This document shows, in pieces, positions 55,006 through 63,649 of a DNA stretch of 64,000 nucleotides. The stretch comes from Xanthocytophaga agilis (GTDB taxonomy: Bacteria; Bacteroidota; Bacteroidia; Cytophagales; 172606-1): NCBI RefSeq assembly GCF_030068605.1, contig NZ_JASJOU010000003.1, positions 619,664 to 683,663 of the forward strand, read 5' to 3'. Numbering within the stretch: the stretch's first letter is position 1; every line of letters begins with the position of its first letter. The translations under genes were made by a program, and so were the position numbers. A model generated the notes under the pieces. That model had not been told where the DNA came from. It saw only the letters and a list, made by a program, of their open reading frames with translations, and made no database searches.

Positions 55006-55312
55006 ATATTGGATTCAGAAAACCAATTACTTCTCACAAAGCTTCTTTGGATTTTATACAGATAGAATACAATCTACCTGTAAAGGCAGATACGAAAGCG
55101 TTGCTTGCTATCATTCATAAAGAACAAGCGGCTATTACAAGTATTAACTCCATTTATACGAAAAGATTACTTTTAGGTCTACAACGAGCCAAAAAGCTAT
55201 TGCAGACTATGAAAGTACTACATCTGATAGACTCTATGATATGTATGATATTAGCAATCAGGCATATATAGTGATTGATGCCTGTATAAAATTAAATGTA
55301 GTGAGACTGTAA
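55006..55312 (+). pseudogene. Family A small helical protein, decayed copy 5
   Basis: Three frames must be joined to restore the family. The first (from 55006, where ATA replaces the ATG) reads I-LDSENQLLLTKLLW. The second (from 55047) gives KALLAIIHKEQAA...YTKRLLLGLQRAKKLL. The third (from about 55202) gives DYESTTSDRLYDM, then ISNQAYIVIDACIK, ending at TAA 55310-55312. The segments line up with copy 4: TKLFIKELL, RDRFLYDLSKIKEK and VYVILELFM. Two frameshifts and a lost start make it a clear pseudogene and a tandem duplicate of copy 4. Confidence 0.7.
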
Positions 55313-55389
55313 GCAGAGTGATAAAAAACTGTCTTTCCATTGATGCCTTTGCACCTAGTAACAAATGCAATGTAGATTTCATACTACGT

Positions 55390-57060
55390 TCATTCTACAT
55401 TGCATTCATCCGTTTTATCACTTACCTGAGTATTATCATCTTCCTGTAAGTTGGGTAATGTAATAGTGAAAAGAGAGCCTTTTTTCAGATGGCTTTTCAG
55501 TGTAATGCTCCCACCCATACGTTCTACAGCCTGTTTAACAATATACAGTCCTAATCCTGATCCCTCTGCTTTCTCATTGGCTCGAAAAAACATAGTAAAT
55601 ACCTTCTGCTGGTAGATTTCTTCAATCCCCTGTCCGTTATCTTCTACTTCAATAACAGCTTCCCTTCCCTGCAGGCACACACGAATACTGATTATACATC
55701 TGACCTCTTCTCTGCGGTATTTAATCGCATTTGCTATCAGGTTTTTCAGGACAATGCTGATTCTAAGTTCATCTCCATAAAAACTACGTGATGCAGGCAA
55801 TTGCCGATAGATTTCTACTTTATCCATATCCGGCATATACGAGATCTCCTCCAGACACTGCTCGATAATCTGGTTAAAGTCAATCGGCTTTGCTGTCACT
55901 GCGGTATTGACACTGCGCGAATGGGTCAGTACAGACCGGATAAACTCGTCCAGACGTCCAATCCGGTTCCGGATTAAATCTACATAGACTCGTGCCTGTC
56001 CGTAAAGCTCTTCCTGTTCGAGTAGTGATAACAGACCCACAATAGAAGCTATTGGAGAACGGATATCATGCGATACCTTATACACATACTGATCCAGTTC
56101 TTCATTGGTTCTGCTCAAGCGATCATTGGTAAGCTGCAACGTGTCATTGGCAACAGAAAGCTGCTCGGTAAGCGTCTGTAACTGTTCAGCGAGTCTTTTC
56201 TGTTCTTCAATGTCGGTATTGGTGCCAAACCATTCAATGACCTGCCCATGGGAGTCTTTCAGAGGCATTGCCCGAATCAAAAACCAGCGATAAATACCCT
56301 CTGCATTCCGGATTCGGGCTTCGACCTGATGGGGATTGGTAGTATACAGGGTTTTCTGCCAGTGTTCTTGTAAAGTGGGTAAATCATCAGGATGGAAAGC
56401 CGTTGCCCATCCATAGTTTTTAGATTGTTCCATGCTTAATCCTGTATACTCTATCCATCGGCAATTGACATAGTCTACCAGTCCATCCGGTGTTGCTGTC
56501 CAGATCAGTTGCGGAATAGTTTCGGAAAGCAGCTTAAACTTGTGCTGACTTTCCAGCAGTTCATCCTTAGCCTTTTTTTGCTTGGTAATATCCTCCATAC
56601 AGCCAAGCATCTGATAAGACTCACCTTTTTCATTGTATACGATATACCCCCGATCAAGAATAAAGTGATAGATGCCTGTTTTATCAAAAAAACGGTAGCG
56701 TTCTATCCACTGATGCCCTTTACTGGCTATTACAGCAGTAATACTGTCTCTGATACGGGCTCTGTCATAAGGATGGATATGGGCAAACCACCATTCTATA
56801 TCAGGGCCAATATCTTGGCTTGTATAGCCAAATAAGGTAGCAAAACCTTCATTTCTCCAAACCTGATTGGTGACAAGGTTCCAGTCCCAGATTGCCTGAC
56901 GGGTAGCCTTAGCAATGAGTGCAAAACGGGTATAACTCTGTGCAAGCAGTCTTTCCAATTGCTCAACCCGCGCTGATTCGTTTCGTGAAGGAATGCTCTC
57001 TGAAGCAACATTCAGTGGGAAAACGTTTTGTTCTTCTCCGGTCTGCTCGGCATTTTCCAT
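55390..57060 (-). CDS. PAS-domain histidine kinase with coiled-coil linker
   Basis: A 556-residue cytosolic kinase. Two PAS domains (about 45-165 and 172-290; each closes with DITKQKK or DIEEQKR) are followed by a coiled coil (LAEQLQTLTEQLSVANDTLQL...), HisKA with His331 (KVSHDIRSPIASIVGLL) and a HATPase (KNLIANAIKYR, DNGQGI, GSGLGLYI). It is a hybrid-free kinase with no adjacent regulator and no transmembrane part. It is read away from the family A locus and ends 78 bases from the decayed copy's stop. Confidence 0.92.
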   Translation of the reverse strand: MENAEQTGEEQNVFPLNVASESIPSRNESARVEQLERLLAQSYTRFALIAKATRQAIWDWNLVTNQVWRNEGFATLFGYTSQDIGPDIEWWFAHIHPYDRARIRDSITAVIASKGHQWIERYRFFDKTGIYHFILDRGYIVYNEKGESYQMLGCMEDITKQKKAKDELLESQHKFKLLSETIPQLIWTATPDGLVDYVNCRWIEYTGLSMEQSKNYGWATAFHPDDLPTLQEHWQKTLYTTNPHQVEARIRNAEGIYRWFLIRAMPLKDSHGQVIEWFGTNTDIEEQKRLAEQLQTLTEQLSVANDTLQLTNDRLSRTNEELDQYVYKVSHDIRSPIASIVGLLSLLEQEELYGQARVYVDLIRNRIGRLDEFIRSVLTHSRSVNTAVTAKPIDFNQIIEQCLEEISYMPDMDKVEIYRQLPASRSFYGDELRISIVLKNLIANAIKYRREEVRCIISIRVCLQGREAVIEVEDNGQGIEEIYQQKVFTMFFRANEKAEGSGLGLYIVKQAVERMGGSITLKSHLKKGSLFTITLPNLQEDDNTQVSDKTDECNVE

Positions 57061-57500
57061 ATAGCACAGAAGAGTTAAACGATAAGGTAGTAATTTCTAT
57101 AAGCTCAAATGTGTTTCTATTATCTGAATCACCTTGATGGATAGTTCCCCGTTATAAATGACATCCACATCTTCCCACTATACAGGGATATCTGATAGTG
57201 CCTTATTAACGTATTGTGTTACAAATAAGGCAGTAGTGCCCTACGAACAATAAATACTCTCAGACTGGAGAAAAGTATGACATATTTTTTCTGGTTCGAT
57301 AGATTATCTGGTTTATGTCTATTGCTTGTATAATTATCTGTAAAAAAAGTATACCTCTGATATATTAACAAAAGGTGGGATCTGAATATAACTGTTCTGG
57401 TCAATCTGGAGATGGAAGTCTTTAAACTTACAGCATACAAAATCGGATTCGATATACATGAGATTTTCCTGAAAGGATAAAAGCGTAATAGCAAATTTAT
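57061..57500. other. Intergenic, nothing recognised
   Basis: About 440 bases, AT-rich, between the kinase start and the amidase remnant. Short minus frames have no coding character. No repeat seen. Confidence 0.4.
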
Positions 57501-57716
57501 TTGGGAAAGTTGAAGATAGTATGCACTAATTACAGTGAACTATTAGGCTATGCGCCCAATGTCAAGATTGCCGGACATAACCAGTTTGACAACAAAGGTT
57601 GTCCGAGCTTCTTTGTCCCAGCATGGCTCAAGCAGCTAGGCATACCCAAGCATAACATCGAGTGGCGTGATCCATTTGAGTATAAACGGTATTTCAAACA
57701 GGCGAGGAAAAGGTAA
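57501..57716 (+). pseudogene. Remnant of an N-acetylmuramoyl-L-alanine amidase
   Basis: A 71-codon frame without an ATG (a TTG opens it) whose product holds IAGHNQFDNKGCPSFFVPAWL. This matches the end of type-2 amidases (T7 lysozyme/PGRP group): the His and Cys spaced by eight residues are two zinc ligands, and the Lys between is catalytic. The first zinc His and the start of the domain are missing, so it is a C-terminal fragment. Base composition is higher in GC than the surroundings, as expected for phage-derived DNA. A strong terminator follows. Confidence 0.6.
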
Positions 57717-57724
57717 TACATACA

Positions 57725-57752
57725 AAAGCCGATCTTGTACAAGATCGGCTTT
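57725..57752. terminator. Perfect 28-base palindrome, two-way terminator
   Basis: AAAGCCGATCTTGT (57725-57738) is the exact reverse complement of the next 14 bases, so the whole is one palindrome with short A and T runs at the ends. It lies between the amidase remnant (+) and the amidohydrolase (-), which converge. Confidence 0.8.
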
Positions 57753-57797
57753 ATTGAGCTATCTGATGGTGATAGATATTCTTCTGTTAACAATGGA

Positions 57798-58814
57798 TTA
57801 GTACATCGCTTTGATTTGTTCAGGGGTCAGTCTCAAAAAACGGGTGGCATTATTAAATAAAATGTCTCTCTTTTGCTCCTCACTCAAAAAAGTTGCATTT
57901 TTTATCCTGTCAATTCCAATTTTTATTGTCTGTGGCCAAACCATATTATCAGAGCCAAAAATAATTCGTTTACCAAATCCGGCATTGACCAATCGTTCCA
58001 GATAGAAATAAAACTCTCTATCAGAAATGTGATAACTAATCAATCCTAAGTCGACATATAATTGCGGATGTGCATATAAGGCGGCCAACATATCATCTAT
58101 CATAGGCCAGCCTGTATGCATGGCATATAGTCTTAATTTTGGGTGTTTAACAAGAGCATTTTCCAACACAAGCGCACTGTGAAGAGAAGCTCTATACTTT
58201 TGTGCCCCCAGATAGATACCCCCCGGAGGACCTGGCCCCACATGAATACCTACAACATCCAGTTCCTCGACCATCTTTAAATAAGGTTCAAAAGCGGTGT
58301 CGCTTGGCGAGACACCCTCATATTGAATGGCTACTTCACTAAATACGACAAACTCACCCGATTGAAAAAGTTTTCGTAAGGAGTCAACAGTTAATCCATT
58401 CTTTTTCACCGATCTGAAGTCCCAGTATACCCCTTTCATAATTCGTTTTGGCTCCTGAGTATGCCATTTTCGAACTGTGCCCATATCGCCACTCGTTACT
58501 GCATATACATTATTGGCTCTGAGAGCTCGTAATGTCTGGACTTGCAGTGAGTCATCAGTGAGTGGTGAAGAGGTTGACCGTTTGGCCCATTTGCCTGTTT
58601 TCAGAGCCTCCATAAAGGTAGAACCATATTCATTTTTTGGGTTATGGTAACCAAAATTATCAAATGGTACGCCCATTTTCAAAGGCGGTGGTCCCTGATC
58701 ATTGGCACCAATAGCATGCAAATGCATGTCAATCACAGGTAAAGTTTTTTTAGTTTGAGCAAAACAAGACAGTCCCGTTAGTAAAAACAGGAGCAGAAAA
58801 ATGCCTTTTGTTAT
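57798..58814 (-). CDS. Amidohydrolase family protein, start codon lost
   Basis: A metal-dependent amidohydrolase (amidohydrolase 2 type). Metal-site motifs are DMHLHA, a central SEVAIQYEG, AMHTGWP and GSDNMVW; residues are intact. The ordinary start would be a GTG at 58736, but the frame is open 26 codons further and these encode a good signal peptide: I-TKGIFLLLFLLTGLSCFAQ and then TKKTLPVIDMHLHA. The first codon of that peptide is ATA at 58812-58814, where ATG is expected. Either the start has mutated and expression is lost or reduced, or a shorter form without signal is made from GTG. Substrate unknown. Confidence 0.7.
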   Translation of the reverse strand: MTKGIFLLLFLLTGLSCFAQTKKTLPVIDMHLHAIGANDQGPPPLKMGVPFDNFGYHNPKNEYGSTFMEALKTGKWAKRSTSSPLTDDSLQVQTLRALRANNVYAVTSGDMGTVRKWHTQEPKRIMKGVYWDFRSVKKNGLTVDSLRKLFQSGEFVVFSEVAIQYEGVSPSDTAFEPYLKMVEELDVVGIHVGPGPPGGIYLGAQKYRASLHSALVLENALVKHPKLRLYAMHTGWPMIDDMLAALYAHPQLYVDLGLISYHISDREFYFYLERLVNAGFGKRIIFGSDNMVWPQTIKIGIDRIKNATFLSEEQKRDILFNNATRFLRLTPEQIKAMY

Positions 58815-59348
58815 AGGAAGATTTACGATAAAGAGGAAGGCTGTCTAAAAAACACTTATCAAGTTCGGTTCCATTAAACCGAGACATCTATACGAGCAAT
58901 TTGTCAAATCAGGGCAAGAACTAAAAATAGTTCTTTTGTGCATGTTTTGCAATTCTATTTGATTGTTAGTGAGCAAGTATAGCCAATTGATTGTATCTCA
59001 TTACTTTTTTCTATTCTTAAAATCAAACCTTTATACTATACGTGAAAAACCGAGCAATGAGTAGCTTCCCAACTATCGCATATTATCACAATGCATTGAA
59101 TAGCGTAGGATATAAATCAGGGATTTATAGATTTTCCTGATAAGGTATGCCTTAGAAAGAAAAGGTAAATGTGCTTACTTTTATATAGGATCCTTTACTA
59201 AAAGCTGAAAAAACCGCATAATAGTTTTATTTTCACAGATAGACTATGCATTATTCTGTGACTAGTTATACATACGATACAAATGCCATTGCCTCAGCTT
59301 CGATACATTTAAAATGTTTATAAATAGTTTACCTACAAAAAGAAAACA
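58815..59348. other. Intergenic, nothing recognised
   Basis: About 530 AT-rich bases between divergent genes, expected to hold promoters. No gene or significant inverted repeat was identified. Confidence 0.4.
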
Positions 59349-61264
59349 GTGAGATATCTCTTACTTCTTTGCCTTCTTAGTTTAACTTATCCTTCTCAAG
59401 CCCAGCGTACCCGTTATGTTCCAAAGTCTCTGGATTCGTTAGAGTGGTTTCTGCATACCCAACCCAAGGATTCACTATATATACTCTCAATAAAAAATTG
59501 CGGCTTTCAATATATGATCCGGGGAGAATATAACCGGGCAGACTCGTTAATCAATATATTATACAAGCTAAAACAAGAACAGTCAGCCCAAAAAGCATTT
59601 ATTGACTATTGCCTGTTTTTTCTCAAAGGGACAATGGCCTATCATAAAAGTGATAAGGCTGCGACTCTGGCGTATTACCTGAAAGCGGAAAAGGTAATTG
59701 AACAAAATCCGACAAAGTTTGACCCCATGTTTAAAATAGCTGCTCCAGGCAATATTGCCGCTGCGTATAGACGGCTCGATAAACTGGATATGTCTATGAA
59801 ATATAGCCTGAAGGCGATTAAACTTCAGGAAAAATACCATCAGGAAAGTGCAAGTGAATACCAGAGTATAGGCAATATCCTCTCATCCTATCGGCAATAT
59901 GACCGGGCATTGCCCTACTACCAGCGTGCCTTAAAAATTGGCCAACGAGACAAAGATGTAAAAAGCATGGCAATTACAGAAAATCTGATAGGCAATCTGT
60001 ATGATAACATCAATCAGGCAGATACTGCGATTGTTTACTACCGACGCGGATTACTCCATGCAGAACAATGTGACTATGCTTTGCTGCAAACCGATTTGTT
60101 AGTCAATCTGGGTCGTATGTTGATCAACAACAAAAACTATACACAGGCAGAAATCTATCTGAAACGGGGAGAAAAGCTATCTCGTGAACTGGAAGCTCCG
60201 ATAGCTTTGCGGATAAACCTGCATAATCAGGCGGAATGTACCGGGAAATGCAGAAGTTTGATTTAGCCGAAAAGTATTATCTGGAAGGTTTGGCGATGGC
60301 TCAGAAAAGCAATGACTTTGATGAATTGTATAAATCCAATCAGGCTCTGGCTGAGTTGTATAGCAATATGGGAAAGTTTGAGAAGTCTGTCCAGTTTATG
60401 GAAGAGGCGGCAAAAGCCAAAGACTCTACCTTTCACTTACAACTGGCTGAAACAAGCCAGCAGCTACTGGCTCAGTATGAATCCGAAAAACGCCAGCAGG
60501 AAATTGCTTTACTTAACGAGAAAAATCGTTCACAATCGCTGGAACTGGCTGTACAGCGTCGCAATGTATTTCTGCTGATTGCCGGTTTGTTGTTGACTGG
60601 TATAGCAGTCATAGTAGGCTATCGAAGATACAGACTCCATAAACGACTGGAAATGGAACGGATTCGGAATCGTATTGCGGCTGACTTTCATGACGAGTTG
60701 GGTGCCAATCTAAGTAGCATTGCTTTGTATTCAGACTTGTTACTCAACAACCATAATGCAGAAAAAGAACGAACCTTGCCTATTCTGACAAACATTAGCC
60801 AACAGGCTCATACTAGCATTTCTTCCATTAATGATCTGATCTGGACTATCAAACCTGACAATGCTGCCCTCGGACATACACTTGTGAGAATGAAAGAGTT
60901 TGCCTACCCGCTTCTGGAATCACGCAACATTGTTTTTGTATTTGGGGCTGATCATGCATTAGCAAATCTGCAACTGGATATGAACATTCGTAAGTTCTTA
61001 TACCTGATCTTTAAGGAAGCGATCAATAACATCGCCAAATATGCACAGGCTACCTCAGTAACGGTTCAGTTGCGTGAAAGCAAAGGTTGGATTCATATGG
61101 AGATTGCCGATGATGGAATAGGCTTTGACCAAGTCAAAGTTAAAAGAGGCAATGGGTTAAATAACATGCAAACCAGAGCCCATGAACTGGGTGGAAAGCT
61201 TACCATCGATTCGCAGGTAGGTCAGGGAACGAAAATTACACTCAGCTTCAAAATATCTGCCTGA
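59349..61264 (+). pseudogene. TPR histidine kinase (HisKA_3) broken by a one-base deletion
   Basis: From GTG 59349, after a signal peptide (to about QAQ at 19), TPR units fill residues about 60-300. The frame ends at 60266, whereas the next frame from ATG 60236 carries on the pattern. At about 60235 the sequence reads GCGGAATG where GCG-GAA-ATG would restore QAE-MYREMQKFDLAEKYYLEG, so one A is missing. The second part (342 codons) holds the last TPRs, a transmembrane helix at about 110-128 of that part, HisKA_3 with a conserved DFHDELGANLS (His152 of that part) and a HATPase (EAINNIAKYA, DDGIGF, GNGLNNM). With the A restored the protein has 638 residues. There is no regulator next to it. Confidence 0.85.
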
Positions 61265-61335
61265 GATGCTGCTTCAGAAGCACCTAAATACAAATCAGGT
61301 GGTTTACACATAGTTGAAAACCACCTGACATAGCA

Positions 61336-61509
61336 TTATTGATAGAAATATGTGAATCCGTAAGGGCCAGCGTTGTAAGTCGAAACAAGGCTGGTAGCAA
61401 GTAAAGTAGCTGCATAGCAATAGCCGGAAACATCCTGGATTGTATAACTGGTGACATTGTTTTTATATGATAGCCATTGTCCGGGACAGACTAAGATGTC
61501 AGAAAGGTT
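61336..61509 (-). other. Startless open stretch, possible gene fragment
   Basis: 57 codons open between stops on the minus strand with normal codon use and a composition like a protein end: CPGQWLSYKNNVTSYTIQD, VSGYCYAATLLATSL and AGPYGFTYFYQ. There is no ATG, GTG or TTG at a sensible place. It lies just downstream of the 61520-61891 gene on the same strand. A gene that has lost its 5' part is the most likely explanation; chance is possible. Confidence 0.3.
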
Positions 61510-61519
61510 TTAAAATACC

Positions 61520-61891
61520 TTATCTTTCTTCAACCTCTTGAGCTTCACAAATTAGCCCAAATGCAGTTAAAACAATAGGCATAATCTCATTATAGTTGGT
61601 AGCCTGAGTCGTTTTGGATTGTAACTCCTGCAATTTGAATTTTGAAGAGTCCTTGTTGTGGAAATAAGCCAGTAAATAATTCAACGCTTTGTCTACATCT
61701 CGTTTGACAACAGAGAGCAAGGCATCCGAAAGCTTTTTCTCTTCTGTCCATTGTTCCGCAACAATCAAATCCATCATCCGACCTGAATTGTGATTTCTGA
61801 GCAATTCAGGATTATCTGAATATACACACCGTATAAAGACCTCATACAGTCTGCCACAAGCAAGCGGGTAGCCAGTTTTCATTTTCATCAA
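61520..61891 (-). CDS. Hypothetical helical protein
   Basis: A 123-residue protein with helices RLYEVFIRCVYSDN, LSDALLSVVKRDVDKALNYLLAYF and PIVLTAFGLICEAQ. It lacks a signal peptide; MKMKTGYPLACG opens the protein, and an ATG two codons later is an equal start. No family is recognised. It is flanked by two spacers of more than 250 bases. Confidence 0.6.
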   Translation of the reverse strand: MMKMKTGYPLACGRLYEVFIRCVYSDNPELLRNHNSGRMMDLIVAEQWTEEKKLSDALLSVVKRDVDKALNYLLAYFHNKDSSKFKLQELQSKTTQATNYNEIMPIVLTAFGLICEAQEVEER

Positions 61892-62259
61892 GGAGAATAT
61901 TGCTCGGTATATAGGTAAAGATGCAAACTAGAAAACTAATCAGCGGATTAATGGAATAGCTGGCAATTGTATATAGGAGCTATAGTAAATTGAATAAGAG
62001 CTTTTAATGGCTCTAAGTGGAACTATGTTTTCTGGCTAAGCTTTAGGACAAAGTTATGAAATAAATACTCTTTACAGAAGAGAATAAATACCTGTTTTGC
62101 AAAATGCGTATTTATTCTGACGGTAATTTCCGATACTAGGTATTATTTTTTTAGAAATACGTAAAAAATAAGCAGGAAATACCTGCTCAGTGGTTAACTC
62201 ACTAAAGGCCCCCTATTTTATAGAGGGCTTTTTGATTTTCTTCTGGTAATGTAGCACAT
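61892..62259. other. Gap with two + strand hairpins
   Basis: This spacer lies between two minus genes but carries hairpins in + orientation: AGCAGG (62171-62176) with CCTGCT (62182-62187), and the terminator listed separately. A short + strand RNA ending there is possible. No promoter was identified. Confidence 0.35.
62208..62233 (+). terminator. Terminator-like hairpin, + orientation
   Basis: GCCCCCTAT (62208-62216) pairs with ATAGAGGGC (62220-62228) with one mismatch (C against A), followed by TTTTT. There is no known + gene before it. Confidence 0.5.
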
Positions 62260-63117
62260 CTAGTGTGGATGATGCATGCTGTCTACAGATTCTTCCTTTT
62301 TAGTTGCAGGTCGTAAATCAGCAGTTGTAAACTCCAGCTCCTTTACTTCTTCTCTGAAATACAAGGTTGTTTTATGCTCTTTCAGATTATATAGTATAAT
62401 ATAATTTTCTGTAACCCCAATAAATCTATTCGTTGTATTACTTGAAATTGTAGTATTATCTATTTTAAAACTGATAGCATTTTTTTCTTCTTTCTTTACA
62501 AACTCAGCTTCATAAAAAGCAATAACAGTGGTTAAATTCACCAGAAATATGATATACATTATATTTGATATCATCGTAAAATTATATCCCATATGCGCAT
62601 AGTACGCAACATCTCGTTTAGATACTTTGGAGGTACTATTCAATAGATACACCAAAAGTCCTACCATAGATGCGGTGAATGTAAGTATGCGAATATCCTG
62701 TCCAAAGAGCTTTATAGGAAAATCTCCAAAGGTGAACAAAGCCCAAAAACACACAACATTTACTATACATGCATATACCAAATGTTGTAGTTTACTTTTT
62801 AGATCTTTTAAGGTTGTTTGGGAGGGCTTGGGGAAGCCGCTTTCAGATAGGTTAGAATTTTCCTCTGGCCTATTTTCTTCCTTCTTCTTATTTCCAGCAA
62901 GGACAAATCTGACCCCAAGATATAGGCCAAACAACAAGAGGCTTGCAATAAACAGATTTGCATTAAAAATAGATTTGATTACTTCATACACTGTTAAGAA
63001 AGGAATAATATCTAATCCAAAAAACTTATAGTAAACTGTTAATCTTAAAAGGGCAAGAAAGTAAAGAAAAGCGGTAGCGAAAGTGATATTTTGCAGCTTG
63101 TCATCTATTTGTATCAT
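62260..63117 (-). CDS. Hypothetical integral membrane protein
   Basis: A 285-residue protein with five likely membrane helices (about 12-32, 48-72, 110-128, 132-156 and 180-205) and a soluble C-terminal part of about 75 residues (KIDNTTISSNTTNRFIGVTENYIILYNL...). The loop between helices 2 and 3 is charged (NKKKEENRPEENSN). No conserved catalytic pattern is seen. It stands alone on the minus strand and is not recognised. Confidence 0.65.
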   Translation of the reverse strand: MIQIDDKLQNITFATAFLYFLALLRLTVYYKFFGLDIIPFLTVYEVIKSIFNANLFIASLLLFGLYLGVRFVLAGNKKKEENRPEENSNLSESGFPKPSQTTLKDLKSKLQHLVYACIVNVVCFWALFTFGDFPIKLFGQDIRILTFTASMVGLLVYLLNSTSKVSKRDVAYYAHMGYNFTMISNIMYIIFLVNLTTVIAFYEAEFVKKEEKNAISFKIDNTTISSNTTNRFIGVTENYIILYNLKEHKTTLYFREEVKELEFTTADLRPATKKEESVDSMHHPH

Positions 63118-63387
63118 TCTACTATATAAGTTACAGGACTATGTTTGAGGAATATTTTTCCTCAAAGTTACCTATAGTAAGATAAAAAGCCTTATTGCAT
63201 ATTAGTAAAGCTTTTGTGTATCCTACTTAAAATATACTGTAGATCTGGTCACATACAATGATTTTGCATAGTAGTATTGGTTTAATTTAATACCTTTCCG
63301 GCTTTAAGTGGGTTCAGATCAGATGCATACATTCATTTAGCTACTAGCCAAAGTAGTAGAGTAAGGTTTAAAACAGAAGAAGACCAT

Positions 63388-63642
63388 ATGAACGAAAGGT
63401 TAAAAAGAACTTTAGTAAAAATAGACTTTAAAAACAGGTTTGATTCCCTTTTTGAAAAACATTCCCACAAAAACTTTTTCAGAGAAGCAAATCCCTCAGA
63501 GGTACAAAGAATAATAGAGAAGTATGGCTATATGTGTTCCTATAATAAAATCCATAAATTTTTCGCAATTGATGAGGATGGGTCTGGTATCAGTTTAAAT
63601 ATGAGCACCTGTAAGCTTCCCTATAAAGTGAGCCAGTCATAA
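63388..63642 (+). CDS. Hypothetical small protein next to the IS remnant
   Basis: An 84-residue basic protein (MNERLKRTLVKIDFKNRFDSLFEKHS, then SEVQRIIEKYGYMCSYNKIHKFFAIDEDGSGISL). Its stop lies 8 bases before the stop of the opposing transposase. Insertion sequences of the IS3 type normally have some tens of bases after the transposase, including the terminal repeat, so this gene's end may have been changed by the insertion or the IS end is missing. No family is recognised. Confidence 0.5.
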   Translation: MNERLKRTLVKIDFKNRFDSLFEKHSHKNFFREANPSEVQRIIEKYGYMCSYNKIHKFFAIDEDGSGISLNMSTCKLPYKVSQS

Positions 63643-63649
63643 TTAGAGC

